From the NCBI RefSeq assembly GCF_900104535.1, contig NZ_LT629710.1, positions 1,178,001-1,242,000 of the forward strand: a stretch of 64,000 nt of DNA. Direction: 5' to 3'. A model generated the notes under the pieces. The model had not been told where the DNA came from. It did not search any database and saw only the letters and a program-made list of their open reading frames with translations. Origin of the DNA: Nakamurella panacisegetis (lineage in GTDB: Bacteria > Actinomycetota > Actinomycetes > Mycobacteriales > Nakamurellaceae). Both the position numbers and the translations under genes were made by a program. This document shows positions 55,534 to 64,000 of this stretch, piece after piece (within the stretch, counting starts at the first letter, position 1; every line of letters starts with the position of its first letter).

Positions 55534-56971
55534 TCAGCGGCGACCCCCGACGGAGAGGAAGGCGACGAGGGCAGCGATACCGGCCACGGCTGCGGCGACG
55601 AGAAAAGCCGCCGAGTAGCCACTGTTCAGCGCCGACAGTGCACTCTGGGTCGAAGCGGTCGACTGGGTGCGGGAATTCGCCAGAGTGGCCAGCGCGGCCA
55701 GTCCGACTGCGCCACCGATCTCCTGGGTGGTGTTGATCAACCCACCGGCCACCCCGGCATCACGGGCCGGTACACCGGTGACGGCGACGCTGGTCACCGG
55801 TACGAAGGCTGCGCCGAGACCGATCCCGACCACCAGTGAGGGCCCGAGGATGTCGATCAGGTAGCTGCCGTTGGTCGGCGCCTGGGCGAACCACACCAGC
55901 CCTGCGGCGACGCCCAGCAGGCCGGCGGTCAGCACCGCCCGAGCCGAGAACCGGGCGATCAGTGGAGCGGCCGACCCGGCGGCGAGGATCAGCGCCGCGG
56001 CGAGGGGCAATTGCGACAGTCCGGCGGTGATCGGCCCATAGCCGAGGACGATCTGCTCGTAGAGGGAGAAGAAGTAGAACAGTCCGAGCATGGCGATCCC
56101 CATCAGGAACATCACCGCGTTGCCGCCGGCAACGGTGCGCAGCCTCAGCAGCCGCAGCGGGATCAGTGGGTGGGCGCCGGAGCGCTGCAGACGGACGAAG
56201 ACGGCCAGCAGGAGGAATCCCGCGAGCAGCGAGCCAACGGTGAGCGGCGAGCCCCATCCCCAGGTGGTGGCCTGGCTCAGACCGACCACCACCGCAACCA
56301 GACCTGCGGTGGCGGTGGCGGCTCCAGGGAGATCGAAGTGCGCAACCGTCAGCCGGCCGGAGCGCTCTGCGCGGCTCTCGGAGACGGTGCGACGGACCAG
56401 TGCGATGACGGCGACCCCGACCGGGACGTTGATCAGGAACACCGAACGCCAGCCCAGGCTGCCGGTCAGCAGGCCGCCGAGCAGGACACCGGCGGCGACC
56501 GCCCCCCAGATGCTCAGCGCCCTTCGTGCGTTCCCGGCCCGCCCTGAATGTGCTCGTCACCAGGGACAAGGCAGCCGGAGCCACTAGCGCAGCACCCATG
56601 CCCTGGAGTGCCCTGGCCCCGATCAACGCGGCGCCTCCCGGAGCGAACCCGGCGGCCAGCGACGCAGCGGAGAACAATCCGATGCCCGCGGTGAAGACCA
56701 GTCGCCGTCCCAGCAGGTCCGCCACCCGCCCACCGAGCGGCAGCCATGCGCCGAAGGCGACGACGTACGCGGTGATGACCCAGGCCAACCGGCCGCCGCC
56801 CAACTTCAGGCCGTTCCCGATGTCCGGGAGCGCGATGTTCACGATCGACGCGTCCAGCACCACCATGAACTCGGCCGTGGCCAGCACGGCGAGTGCCTTC
56901 CACCGGCGTGGGTCTGGTGGTGCGGCCCGGTCGACTTCCAGGAGCTGGGGGGCGGGTGCTGTCGTGGTCAT
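55534..56971 (-). pseudogene. DHA2-type MFS drug exporter, frameshifted
   Basis: The 14-helix EmrB/QacA-type exporter is split between two frames. The first frame (from ATG 56971) gives FMVVLDASIVNIALPDIGNG, WVITAYVVAFGAWLPLGGRV and ALQGMGAALVAPAALSLVTS, then leaves the family after RERTKGA. In the other frame the family resumes at once with LSIWGAVAAGVLLGGLLTGS and GWRSVFLINVPVGVAVIALV, and continues to the end (AALVAFLSVGGRR). One missing base near 56518-56522 explains this; a sequencing error cannot be excluded, although the site is not in a homopolymer. A TetR gene is divergent. Confidence 0.8.
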
Positions 56972-57033
56972 GTCGGGATCCGTTCTGCTGGAAGTGAAGG
57001 ATTTCGTGATGATGTCTCACTTGGTTATAGCTT

Positions 57034-57052
57034 CTAACTTAGCGCTAGGTAG
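57034..57052. promoter_or_regulatory. AT-rich imperfect palindrome between exporter and tetR
   Basis: CTAACTTAGCGCTAGGTAG is symmetric around AGCGCT with mismatches and stands out as AT-rich in this genome. It lies midway in the divergent promoter region and is the likely TetR operator. Confidence 0.45.
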
Positions 57053-57089
57053 TAGCATCGTGTCAAGAGCCAACGAGAGGTTGATCCAG

Positions 57090-57779
57090 ATGAGCGAGCA
57101 GACACCGAGCCGGCGCGAGCGGTACCGCGAGCAGACGCGGGAGGAGATCATGGCGATCGGCCTGGGCCAGATCGCGGCGGGTGGGGTAGCGGCATTGTCG
57201 ATGAACGCGATCGCCAAGCAGATGGCCGTGTCGGGCGCCGCGCTGTACCGGTATTTCGCCGGCCGGGACGACCTGCTCACCGCGCTGGTCGTGCAGGCCT
57301 ATGAGGATCTCGCGCAGACGATGGAAACCGCGGCCGCCGGTCGGCACCGGTCGGCCGGCGCGCGGGTGCAGGCGGTGGCGGACGCCTATCGCAACTGGGC
57401 ACTGGCCAAGCCGCACTGCTACCGGTTGGTCTTCTCCACCTGGCTGGGCGCCGACCACCTTTCGTCGAAGGAGGTCGTCAGCGCTTCGGCGCGCAGCATG
57501 AACGTCTTCCTCTCCGCGCTCGGCCAGCTCCCCGAGAGCGGGGAATCCTCCGGCCGGACGGTGAATCCGGCCCTCGCGGCGGAATTGACCGCCTGGCACA
57601 GCCGCTCCGCCGAGCCCGCGCTACCGGCCTCGACGTTGCGCCTCGGCATCGCGTCCTGGACCAGGCTGCACGGCCTGGTGAGCCTGGAACTCGACGGTCA
57701 CCTGCGGGCCACCACCATCGACCCCGCCTTGCTGTATTCCGCAGAGGTGGCCGACCTCATCGGCGCGGACGCGGCGTAG
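57090..57779 (+). CDS. TetR family regulator with WHG-type C-terminal domain
   Basis: A 229-residue repressor. HTH: EEIMAIGLGQIAAGGVAALS and AIAKQMAVSGAALYRYFAGR; the C-terminal part with FSTWLGADHLSS and SWTRLHGLVSLELDGHL matches the WHG domain family. GAGAGG 9 bases before ATG 57090. Divergent from the exporter, so it very likely controls it in response to a drug-like ligand. Confidence 0.88.
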   Translation: MSEQTPSRRERYREQTREEIMAIGLGQIAAGGVAALSMNAIAKQMAVSGAALYRYFAGRDDLLTALVVQAYEDLAQTMETAAAGRHRSAGARVQAVADAYRNWALAKPHCYRLVFSTWLGADHLSSKEVVSASARSMNVFLSALGQLPESGESSGRTVNPALAAELTAWHSRSAEPALPASTLRLGIASWTRLHGLVSLELDGHLRATTIDPALLYSAEVADLIGADAA

Positions 57780-58223
57780 AGCGCGACGACTTGGATGGCC
57801 GCATCGCCGCACTCATGGCCAGGACGAAGGACTCGAGCCGGAATCTCGGTCAAGAGCCCGCCGACGTGCGTCAGTGCGGTGTGCGGCGTGACCGCGAGAA
57901 TGCCCTTGGCGCTGGGAGAGTGGCGATCTCCGGGACCTGATTCGACCGGTACGAAGGACGCCTCCAGCGCGCCGACGCCGTCTTCGATGAACACGCGCAG
58001 GGTTGGGTCTCCCGCACTGAAGCCGCCGAGATCCCGTTGACTGCTTGCACTTCCCGCCGCATGGATCAGCGGATCACCGGCCGATTGGAGTCCGGCGGAT
58101 CCCGGACCTCAATGCAAATGGAGCGACCAGTAGCCGACCTGGTTCGACGTGTGGGGGTTCCACGCGTTCTTCACAACCCACCCCGGCCGAGGGTGGCGCA
58201 CGACAAGATTCACCGCGGCCGTG
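57780..58223. other. Intergenic region with a possible gene remnant
   Basis: About 440 bases. On the minus strand one frame (about 57780-58030) reads GGFSAGDPTLRVFIEDGVGA and further without a start or recognised domain; it may be a decayed gene. No RNA gene or clear promoter seen. Confidence 0.3.
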
Positions 58224-58496
58224 ATGGCCGCGGAGCTGCGTTCGGAACGGGCCCGAAACCGGATCAGCGCCTCGAAGGTCGCGTTCGCGGTTGGGAAGAC
58301 CAGCCGGGGCGGACGGGCCAGGGGCGTCGAACCGGATGATCTGGATGCCATCACCCAGGTGACGGGGATCAGTCCGAGCGAGTTGACGGCTGCTGCGCAC
58401 GAGACGGCGAAGAAGCCGCGGCGTCGGATTCCTGATCGGGAGGTGGATCTGGAGTGCGCCTGTAGGGATTCGAACCCCCAACCTTCTGTTGAGTGA
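58224..58496 (+). CDS. Short HTH (XRE/Cro-like) protein, 3' end reads through tRNA fragment
   Basis: About 90 residues. MAAELRSERARNRISASKVA and EPDDLDAITQVTGISPSELT match the first and last helices of Cro/C1-type regulators, but the middle recognition helix region is atypical (GKTSRGGRARG). The last 13 residues (CACRDSNPQPSVE) are an antisense translation of a tRNA 3' end, so the natural C-terminus was probably lost or changed by integration at this site. Likely a truncated repressor gene. Confidence 0.45.
   Translation: MAAELRSERARNRISASKVAFAVGKTSRGGRARGVEPDDLDAITQVTGISPSELTAAAHETAKKPRRRIPDREVDLECACRDSNPQPSVE
58455..58490 (-). other. Partial tRNA 3' end: putative prophage attachment site core
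   Basis: On the minus strand AGGTT, then GGGGGTTCGAATCCC and TACAGGCGCA match a tRNA variable loop, T arm (TTCGAAT loop) and acceptor 3' strand with discriminator A. The anticodon loop and 5' half do not follow, so no tRNA is encoded. Such displaced 3' ends mark the distal att site of elements integrated into tRNA genes; the intact tRNA should lie to the right of the window. Confidence 0.7.
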
Positions 58497-58502
58497 TCGC
58501 AA

Positions 58503-58614
58503 CATCCAGTGGTTTCCGCTGGATGGCACACATGCCCTCTGACCTGCTCTTACGTTGCCCGATTGCGCGTCTTCGCATCCGTTGCTTTCCGCTGGCATCC
58601 GTTGATTTCGCTGG
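58503..58614. repeat. Three copies of a 20-bp repeat near the att core (arm-type sites)
   Basis: CATCC[A/G][G/T]TG[G/C/A]TTTC[C]GCTGG occurs at 58503-58522, 58576-58595 and 58596-58614 (third copy lacks one base). Copies 2 and 3 abut. Position just inside the att core fits arm-type integrase or excisionase binding sites. Confidence 0.6.
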
Positions 58615-58635
58615 GTTAACGCTGGGTCCCGGCGG

Positions 58636-58824
58636 TCACGACGATGCCGATCGGCGCGACCAAAGGAAATCGGCAAGAGCTCCTTCCGAGATCCGGATCG
58701 CCGACCTGGGCCCACGGAGGCGGATAGCAGCGATCTCTCCCCGTAGGACCATGATGCGAACGGTCTTCTCGTTGACCTGGAGGAGCTCAGCGACCTGCCT
58801 GGGCGTCATGTACCGCTGGATCAT
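58636..58824 (-). CDS. Excisionase-like helix-turn-helix protein
   Basis: A 62-residue HTH_17/excisionase-family protein: YMTPRQVAELLQVNEKTVRI, VLRGEIAAIRLRGPRSAIRI and ALADFLW are the typical helix-turn-helix and wing. It probably bends DNA at the nearby repeats during excision. ATG 58824 gives the family length; GTG 58893 and ATG 58872 would extend it. The neighbouring position to arm sites supports the call. Confidence 0.7.
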   Translation of the reverse strand: MIQRYMTPRQVAELLQVNEKTVRIMVLRGEIAAIRLRGPRSAIRISEGALADFLWSRRSASS

Positions 58825-59081
58825 GGCAGGACCATTCAACTGCCGCGCGGAACTCTCGGACCTGTTCGGCATGGTCGGGAGTGTAGCCAGCACGAGCCTA
58901 GACCGTGGCTGGGGCGCGCATTGCTCCTGGAGGAAGTCGCCGGCCCGGCGCGTCCACTAAGGCGCACCTTGGCGCTGAGGCGCGAAGTGATCACCGGGAC
59001 CACCCCCTTGTTCGGTTTGCCCTGGCTCACGGCTACGGTGAGCCCGCTGTGTCGGGCCATGATCAGGGCTGAGGAGAATCG

Positions 59082-59561
59082 ATGGCATGGGGTGACGTTG
59101 CAGCTTGGGCTGCCGCTGTTGTGGCTGCTGGCGGCGCGGCAGTTGCTTGGAAACAGGCGGCTAACTCCAACCGGTCCGCCCGCGCGTCAGTCGTCGCGGC
59201 TGACCGGGCAGCGGCGGCAGCCGAACGTTCGGCTGCCGCCGACGAGCGGGCTGTCGCTTTGGCGGAGGAGCAAGCGTCCAACTACGTGCCGGTCTGGCGG
59301 TTCGAGCATGAGAGCGGCGAGATCTGGTCACTCGTAAATGGTTCGAATGAGACAGCGTTCGGTGCCGAACTCTTCGCCTCGTCAGATCTGGTGAACCGGA
59401 TAGACCGCACGCCACAGGACGTCCAACCCGGTAGCGCGCTGCAGTTCTTTGCCATGAGAACGAACGCGACCGTGGATGACAAGATCACGGTGACCTGGTA
59501 CCGCCGGGAGAGCCGTACCGATGTCCAACAGTCGTGGACGAGACCCCTACCCAGAAAGTGA
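59082..59561 (+). CDS. Small membrane-anchored protein, phage region
   Basis: A 159-residue protein with an N-terminal helix (AWGDVAAWAAAVVAAGGAAV), an Ala/Glu-rich coiled coil, and a C-terminal beta domain (YVPVWRFEHESGEIWSLVNG). GAGGAG 5 bases before ATG. Function unknown; similar plans occur in phage and host proteins of 'hypothetical' class. Confidence 0.6.
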   Translation: MAWGDVAAWAAAVVAAGGAAVAWKQAANSNRSARASVVAADRAAAAAERSAAADERAVALAEEQASNYVPVWRFEHESGEIWSLVNGSNETAFGAELFASSDLVNRIDRTPQDVQPGSALQFFAMRTNATVDDKITVTWYRRESRTDVQQSWTRPLPRK

Positions 59562-59783
59562 GTGCAGGACCTCCACGACCCTCGGCATCCGTGGGCTGGA
59601 CGAATGCCGACACTGTGGCCCTCCGGGGGTCCAACTTTGCCCCGAGGGGCTAGCCAACCGATGTTTGCCTCGATGTCGATCGCCAAGGGACGCCCACCGC
59701 TGCCTTGGTGTGGCGCGTCCGGGGCAGACAAGCGAGTCGGCCGCATACTGCTTTCCCCGGCAACGACGCAGGAAGGACCAACA

Positions 59784-59981
59784 GTGAAGAAGTACGAGGC
59801 ACACCAACTGCACCACCCGGAGGGTGACACCTACCACTGCCAGGACCATGGCTGCAATGCACAGGTCACTATCCCTGCTGGCGGAAACGATCACGAGGCA
59901 AGGATCGAGCTGGCAAAGCAATACCCGAGTTCATCCTGCCGCCACCTCCGGCTCATCATGACTCATGGAACGCCGCGGTAG
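59784..59981 (+). CDS. Small Cys/His-rich protein
   Basis: A 65-residue protein beginning with GTG 59784; GGAAGG lies 7 bases upstream. Cys and His residues (YHCQDHGCNAQV and SSSCRHLRL) could bind zinc. No family recognised. Confidence 0.5.
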   Translation: MKKYEAHQLHHPEGDTYHCQDHGCNAQVTIPAGGNDHEARIELAKQYPSSSCRHLRLIMTHGTPR

Positions 59982-60056
59982 CCACCCACCTTCCTCACCA
60001 GCTCGACACGGGCCGGAGCAGCTGATGGCCGATTTCGCATCTGCTTGCGTCGTGTA

Positions 60057-60647
60057 TCAGGCGTGGCCGCCATAGGTCGCCAGGCTGACGTCGTCGACGG
60101 TGAACCCGTGGACTTCGTCGAACGGGCCGATCGGTTGTCCGATCCATCCGACGCCCGGTTCTGCGTCTCGGTCGCGGTCGAGACGGACGGGAAAGCCGGC
60201 GGCTTTGAGACGACGCCCGATGTCGATGGCCTTGGAGACGTGGGCCTGTTCGGCCTGCAGCAGTGCCTCTTGCGCCGCGGTGATGTTGGCTCGGAGTTGG
60301 GACAGGTGCTTGTCCGGGCGGGTGCGCGCGTACTCCCTCGCCTCGGCCTCGAGGTTGGCCAGCTCGTCCGCCTGATCAGCGTCGGCGACGGCACCCTCGG
60401 CTTCGGCCAACGCAATTCTGGCGGCCGGCAGATCTCGGACGGAACGATTGCGCGCCGCTTCCGCGACGATGATCTCGTCCGCCTTGACGGTGTCGTCACC
60501 ATCGGCGATCCGCTGCAGCAGCGCCTGGTGAGCGTCGATGTAGGGCTGCGCCGCCGCGTTCAGTTGGTCGACAACGGTCGCCGCGGCGGCGACCGTCGCT
60601 CTGGCTTCGTCACCGAGGGTGGAGCGGGTCAGGGTCTTCGTGGCCAT
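60057..60647 (-). CDS. Phage coiled-coil protein, unknown function
   Basis: A 196-residue, Ala-rich helical protein (ADADQADELANLEAEAREYA) with a small C-terminal domain (GWIGQPIGPFDEVHGFTVDD). Third gene of the phage block on the minus strand. It could be a scaffold or minor tail protein; unclear. Confidence 0.55.
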   Translation of the reverse strand: MATKTLTRSTLGDEARATVAAAATVVDQLNAAAQPYIDAHQALLQRIADGDDTVKADEIIVAEAARNRSVRDLPAARIALAEAEGAVADADQADELANLEAEAREYARTRPDKHLSQLRANITAAQEALLQAEQAHVSKAIDIGRRLKAAGFPVRLDRDRDAEPGVGWIGQPIGPFDEVHGFTVDDVSLATYGGHA

Positions 60648-60787
60648 AGTGCCGCCTGTCTGTGGTCGAGGTGGGTCCGAAATGAGGGTTGGGTGCCGGC
60701 CGGGGCTTCCACCTCCCGGCCGGCAACCCGTTGCCTACGCCTGTGCGGTCACAGGAGGCCTTGATAGGCGCAGGCCAGCTTGCTGGG

Positions 60788-61522
60788 CTACCAGCGGTTG
60801 CGCTCGCTGGCGGGCGTGAGACCGAGACCGCGCATGCCGGCTTCGACGCGCACCCGGTCTGCGGCTGCCTGCTGAGCGGCGGCTTCGACGGCGGCGCGGT
60901 TGGCCGCCGCGAAGGCTGCGGCTTCGGGCGTCACTGGTCGGTCGGACCCGTAGACGGTGTACTGGGGTACGACGGTGTGGTTGACCGGTGCCGCTGCGAA
61001 AGAGGTGTGTGTGGGCTGGTTCATGGTTGCTCCGTTCGGTGCTTGTTCGATGAAGACGGCCGAGGCACTGGATGCGACACCGCCGGAGTAGAGGGCTGCT
61101 ACATCCGATAGGCGTGTGATCGGGGGCGCCGTTGTCCCCAGGAGCGTGACTCCCATCAAGACGGCCGGGTACACCTTCCCCGCGGGGGTGCGGGCGCCCC
61201 AGGACATCTGGATCGATCGGCGACGGAGCGCTGTCGGTATCGCGTCGCCGAGCTTCTGGGGTACTCCGACGAGGTCACCGAGCAACGTTTGCCCGTCGTT
61301 GGACACCCGGATGCGTTCGACCCATCCGAATGCGGGGCCGCCGTCGTGGCTGGGCGAGTCAGCGCCGAATCCGATGGTGATCGCCGGCCGGTCGACAAGG
61401 TGATCCTCGAAGGCTGCGGCCATCGAGGCGATGTCGTCGCGGGTGACGTTGCCGTCGCCTTTGGATGCGTTCCAGTTGCCGATGGAGACGAGCTCGACGT
61501 TCGGGATGGTGACCGTGCTCAT
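60788..61522 (-). CDS. Mu I-like prohead protease/scaffold homologue
   Basis: A 244-residue protein that resembles Mu protein I: LVSIGNWNASKGDGNVTRDD, AAAFEDHLVDRPAITIGFGA, PAFGWVERIRVSN, and LRRRSIQMSWGARTP near the expected catalytic Ser. The C-terminus is Ala-rich and may act as scaffold. Its ATG overlaps the tape measure stop (ATGA). Position after the tape measure gene is unusual. Confidence 0.6.
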   Translation of the reverse strand: MSTVTIPNVELVSIGNWNASKGDGNVTRDDIASMAAAFEDHLVDRPAITIGFGADSPSHDGGPAFGWVERIRVSNDGQTLLGDLVGVPQKLGDAIPTALRRRSIQMSWGARTPAGKVYPAVLMGVTLLGTTAPPITRLSDVAALYSGGVASSASAVFIEQAPNGATMNQPTHTSFAAAPVNHTVVPQYTVYGSDRPVTPEAAAFAAANRAAVEAAAQQAAADRVRVEAGMRGLGLTPASERNRW

Positions 61523-64000
61523 TTCGCCCTCTCGAACTCTTCCGTGGCGACCCGGCGCATCTGCTCGCGGAAGGCATCTTGTGTTGTGGCGTCGGGGACG
61601 CCATGGAACACGAATGCCCCGGCCTGGAAAACCACGGATTTCCCGCTGCCCTGACTGCTATTCACGGTGTGCTGGATCGACTGCTCCGCGATCTTCCACT
61701 GGGCGGTCGACAGGATCGGCTCGGGCGTCGACAACCTCGACACGGCGACGTCGTTCGGCATGAGCCAGCCGCCCTCGTCATATGGACCTGATCCGAAGAA
61801 ACCGTTGTTGATCAGTCCCGCTGGTCCGTAGTGGGCCCTGGACCAACTCAGGCCGGCGACGATGTTCGACACCGGGTCCCAGATGTTCTTGTTGTATGGC
61901 GCGACGGAATACGCGTCGAAGGTCGGCTGGATGACCTGCACCAGCCCTTCCGATGGGGTGCCTTTCTTCGCGTTGCTGTCCCACAGGTTGATGGCCTTGT
62001 CGTTGCCGGATGACTCGTAGTTGATCCGCCGCAGCACACCGTCAATGTCCGAGGCGGGCAGCCCCATGACAGATAGAGCCGTGAGACCTGCGCCGCGCCA
62101 CCGCTCGACGGACGGGGACCATTTCGAACCGGAGGCAGCAGACGGGATCTGTTCACCGGCGGTTGATCCCGACGTAGCGGTAGCCGCGCCGACACCAGCA
62201 GCGCCGGTGGGTACCTGCTCGCTGTAGGTCGACGAGGCCAGCGTGTCGACTCGACCACCGGCATTTGCGGTGATCGTCCCTGTGGGGGTGCTCCCAGACG
62301 TAGCGCCGGTCAGTGGGTTCTCGGTTCCGGTGACCGCTGCGACCTTCCCGCCGAGCGCAGTGAGGGCAGCGTCGGCCTGGTTCGTCATCATAATGATCGT
62401 GGTCACGACCGTCTCGGGCATGTGCCCGTATGTCTTCTGCAGGTCGTCGGCGGCTTTCTTCGACCCGAGGAGGGCGGTGAGGTTCTTCTCCTCCAACTGG
62501 TAGCCCTCGGCGACGACCTTGTTCGCTGCGGCCCGCACCTGAGTGAGATCGTGGGTCTTCGCATAGGTCTGGTCGTACGCGGCGGTGCCGGCAGCGACGA
62601 TCCCTTGCTGATCGTTGGTCAGCGTGGAGTACAGGTTCTGCCCAGCCGTGGAGCGCTGGTTGATCGTGCCGTCCGGGTTGTACAGCTTGCTCGGGTCCAG
62701 CTGCACAGCGCCCTGCTGACCCAATTTGAACTGGTCCGCCTGCGCCTTCAGCGCCTTGTACATGTTGCCGATGGCCTGCTCGAGCGGCGCGTCCCGGCCA
62801 GCCAGTCGATCAAGGGTCGCGATGACGGTGTTGACCTGGTCGTCCATGCTGGACCAGCCGAGCCGCAACGTGTTGACCTTCTCCGTGACCGCGGGGAGGG
62901 TCTGGTCAGCCATGTTCCCCAGGGTCCGGGTCAGGTCCAGCGCGGACAGTTTGTCGCGGTCCTGCATGTCGAGGCTGTCGCTCATCGCGTCGGTGTTCGT
63001 CTCGTGGGCCTGCGCCTCGTGCTTGAGGGTGGTGGCCAACGAGTCGGCGTCGGAGTTGAACGCCTGGTAGGCCTCGCGGGCCTTGTTCGTGGCGTCGTAG
63101 TTGTTCCGGATGCTGTTGGTGCCCTTGAGGTATGACTCGGCGACCTGGTCGACGGTGAGGCCGTTCTGCTTCGCCGTCGCCTCCATCGTCTTCATCGCAC
63201 CGTCGGAGGACATCGCCTCGAAGGTTTTGACGATCCGCTGCCGGAACTGCTCCTGCTTATCCGACCCGCCGGTCAGCGCGTCGGCGTAGTCCTTCGTCGA
63301 GATGCCCAGCTTCTCGATGATGTCGCCGGTACCGGCCTTCGCGATGCTGTCCTGGGACAGCGCGGACGCGTTGGCCAGCAGGAGTCCGGTGTTCTCGTCG
63401 ATTGCGTTGGAGAAGTCGGTGGTCTGCTTCGTGTTGTCCGACGTCGACGAGAAGAACGAGGTGAGCGCGATAATCCCGGCGCCGATGGCCAACCCCCACG
63501 GGCCGGCGAGAAAACCTGTGAACTTCGAGGCGCCCTCGAGTGCCCCGCTCATCCCGATCTTCGCCGCCGCGCCACTGGCCGCCATCAGGTAGAACCGGTC
63601 CGACAGACCGGTCAGCATCGCGATGAGCGGACCCTTGAGCGCCAGCATGGCCAGGCCGGCAGTCACAAAGATCTGCACCGGTTGCGGCAGCAGCGTGAAG
63701 ATCCCCAGGACCGGTTTGACGACGGAGAACATCGCCGTGAACATCGGCACGATCGAGTTGCCGATGATGTTCGCGGCGGCGCCGAGGATCGGGAGGAGCT
63801 TCTGCCCCATCTCGTCCTGCAAGTTGTGCACCGCGGCCTTCGCCTGCCCTTGGGACAGACTCAGCGACCCCTGCGCCTTGTCCATGGCGCCCATCTGCTT
63901 GGTCGTCTGATCGACCAGGGCGTAGTACTTCGCCATCGGGTCGCTGGCATCCTTCAGGTGGTGATCGAGGGCGGCCTGAGACAGGGCAGCCGAATCCAAG
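61519..64000 (-). CDS. Phage tape measure protein with lysozyme-like domain (5' end outside window)
   Basis: At least 826 residues are visible; the start lies to the right. Long helical segments, several hydrophobic helices (PVQIFVTAGLAMLALKGPLI, LAGPWGLAIGAGIIALTSFF) and a C-terminal transglycosylase-like domain (RRINYESSGNDKAINLWDSN, then GLVQVIQPTFDAY) are typical of siphophage tape measure proteins that cut peptidoglycan on DNA entry. The lysozyme-like part closely resembles the C-terminus of the host secreted protein at 22.9-24.6 kb. Confidence 0.85.
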   Translation of the reverse strand, partial: LDSAALSQAALDHHLKDASDPMAKYYALVDQTTKQMGAMDKAQGSLSLSQGQAKAAVHNLQDEMGQKLLPILGAAANIIGNSIVPMFTAMFSVVKPVLGIFTLLPQPVQIFVTAGLAMLALKGPLIAMLTGLSDRFYLMAASGAAAKIGMSGALEGASKFTGFLAGPWGLAIGAGIIALTSFFSSTSDNTKQTTDFSNAIDENTGLLLANASALSQDSIAKAGTGDIIEKLGISTKDYADALTGGSDKQEQFRQRIVKTFEAMSSDGAMKTMEATAKQNGLTVDQVAESYLKGTNSIRNNYDATNKAREAYQAFNSDADSLATTLKHEAQAHETNTDAMSDSLDMQDRDKLSALDLTRTLGNMADQTLPAVTEKVNTLRLGWSSMDDQVNTVIATLDRLAGRDAPLEQAIGNMYKALKAQADQFKLGQQGAVQLDPSKLYNPDGTINQRSTAGQNLYSTLTNDQQGIVAAGTAAYDQTYAKTHDLTQVRAAANKVVAEGYQLEEKNLTALLGSKKAADDLQKTYGHMPETVVTTIIMMTNQADAALTALGGKVAAVTGTENPLTGATSGSTPTGTITANAGGRVDTLASSTYSEQVPTGAAGVGAATATSGSTAGEQIPSAASGSKWSPSVERWRGAGLTALSVMGLPASDIDGVLRRINYESSGNDKAINLWDSNAKKGTPSEGLVQVIQPTFDAYSVAPYNKNIWDPVSNIVAGLSWSRAHYGPAGLINNGFFGSGPYDEGGWLMPNDVAVSRLSTPEPILSTAQWKIAEQSIQHTVNSSQGSGKSVVFQAGAFVFHGVPDATTQDAFREQMRRVATEEFERAK

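Larger units (their letters stand above)
58455..64000. mobile_element. Left end of a prophage or phage-like element (continues beyond window)
   Basis: Begins at the tRNA 3' fragment and carries iterated 20-bp repeats, an excisionase-like HTH gene, unknown small genes, a Mu I-like protease homologue and a tape measure gene. Codon use and GC are slightly different from the host block. The right end, integrase and remaining structural genes are outside. Confidence 0.75.

Noticed and set aside
58440-58500. Complete tRNA gene
   Set aside because: The anticodon arm lacks the invariant loop T and the 5' half is absent; only the 3' end is present.

Overview
This is a high-GC actinomycete chromosome segment, about 64 kb, with a prophage end at the right margin. 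The dnaK-grpE-dnaJ-hspR operon with HspR-type (HAIR) operators, a clpB carrying its own HAIR, an LAXTG-type (class E sortase) surface protein and the codon use all point to Actinomycetota. The style of the secreted 'xxLDTRxG' surface modules and the gene mix suggest a Nakamurella/Geodermatophilus-like lineage, but the genus is not proven from this window.

Left part (1-12 kb): a truncated sugar-binding lipoprotein of an ABC transporter under a LacI-type operator; a SigE-like ECF sigma factor translationally coupled to a tiny membrane protein; a GlcD-like FAD oxidase; a DedA protein; two tandem paralogous small membrane proteins; pyrE with a TrmH-type methyltransferase; an alpha/beta hydrolase, a group II truncated hemoglobin, an SDR, a cytochrome P450, a flippase-like membrane protein and a divergent TetR regulator.

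Stress block (12.7-22.8 kb): clpB, a divergent CYTH-CHAD protein, a secreted protein, and hspR, dnaJ, grpE and dnaK read as one operon. Three inverted repeats (one before clpB, two before dnaK) fit HspR control by HspR encoded in the same operon. A very strong hairpin lies between grpE and dnaJ.

Middle (22.8-45.7 kb): a secreted protein with three surface modules and a lysozyme-like domain, a SEC-C protein, a TIGR03767 phosphoesterase, an AIM24-like protein and a TPM-domain protein with a glycine-rich tail. A compact five-gene redox operon follows (Ser/Thr-rich secreted peptide, ApbE, ferric-reductase-like membrane protein, NuoF/SLBB-like protein, three-Cys ferredoxin); its genes overlap by 1-4 bases and it looks like an uncharacterised route for electrons across the membrane. 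Next come a VIT1-type metal transporter, an OhrR-like redox sensor coupled to a small membrane protein, malic enzyme, a 1028-residue protein with an 'LQRQAGNRA' leader and a ComEC-like metallo-beta-lactamase fold, and copA-copZ behind CsoR-like operators.

Right part (45.8-64 kb): a 2496-residue repeat protein ending in LAYTG, a transmembrane helix and a basic tail; a low-coding stretch; an NmrA-like reductase, a membrane protein, a frameshifted DHA2-type MFS exporter and its divergent TetR. At about 58.46 kb the 3' end of a tRNA gene (minus strand) appears without its 5' half, followed by three copies of a 20-bp repeat and a small excisionase-like HTH gene. This is best read as the distal attachment site of a prophage that runs out of the window, ending with a Mu I-like protease homologue and a tape measure protein whose lysozyme-like domain resembles that of the host secreted protein at 22.9-24.6 kb.
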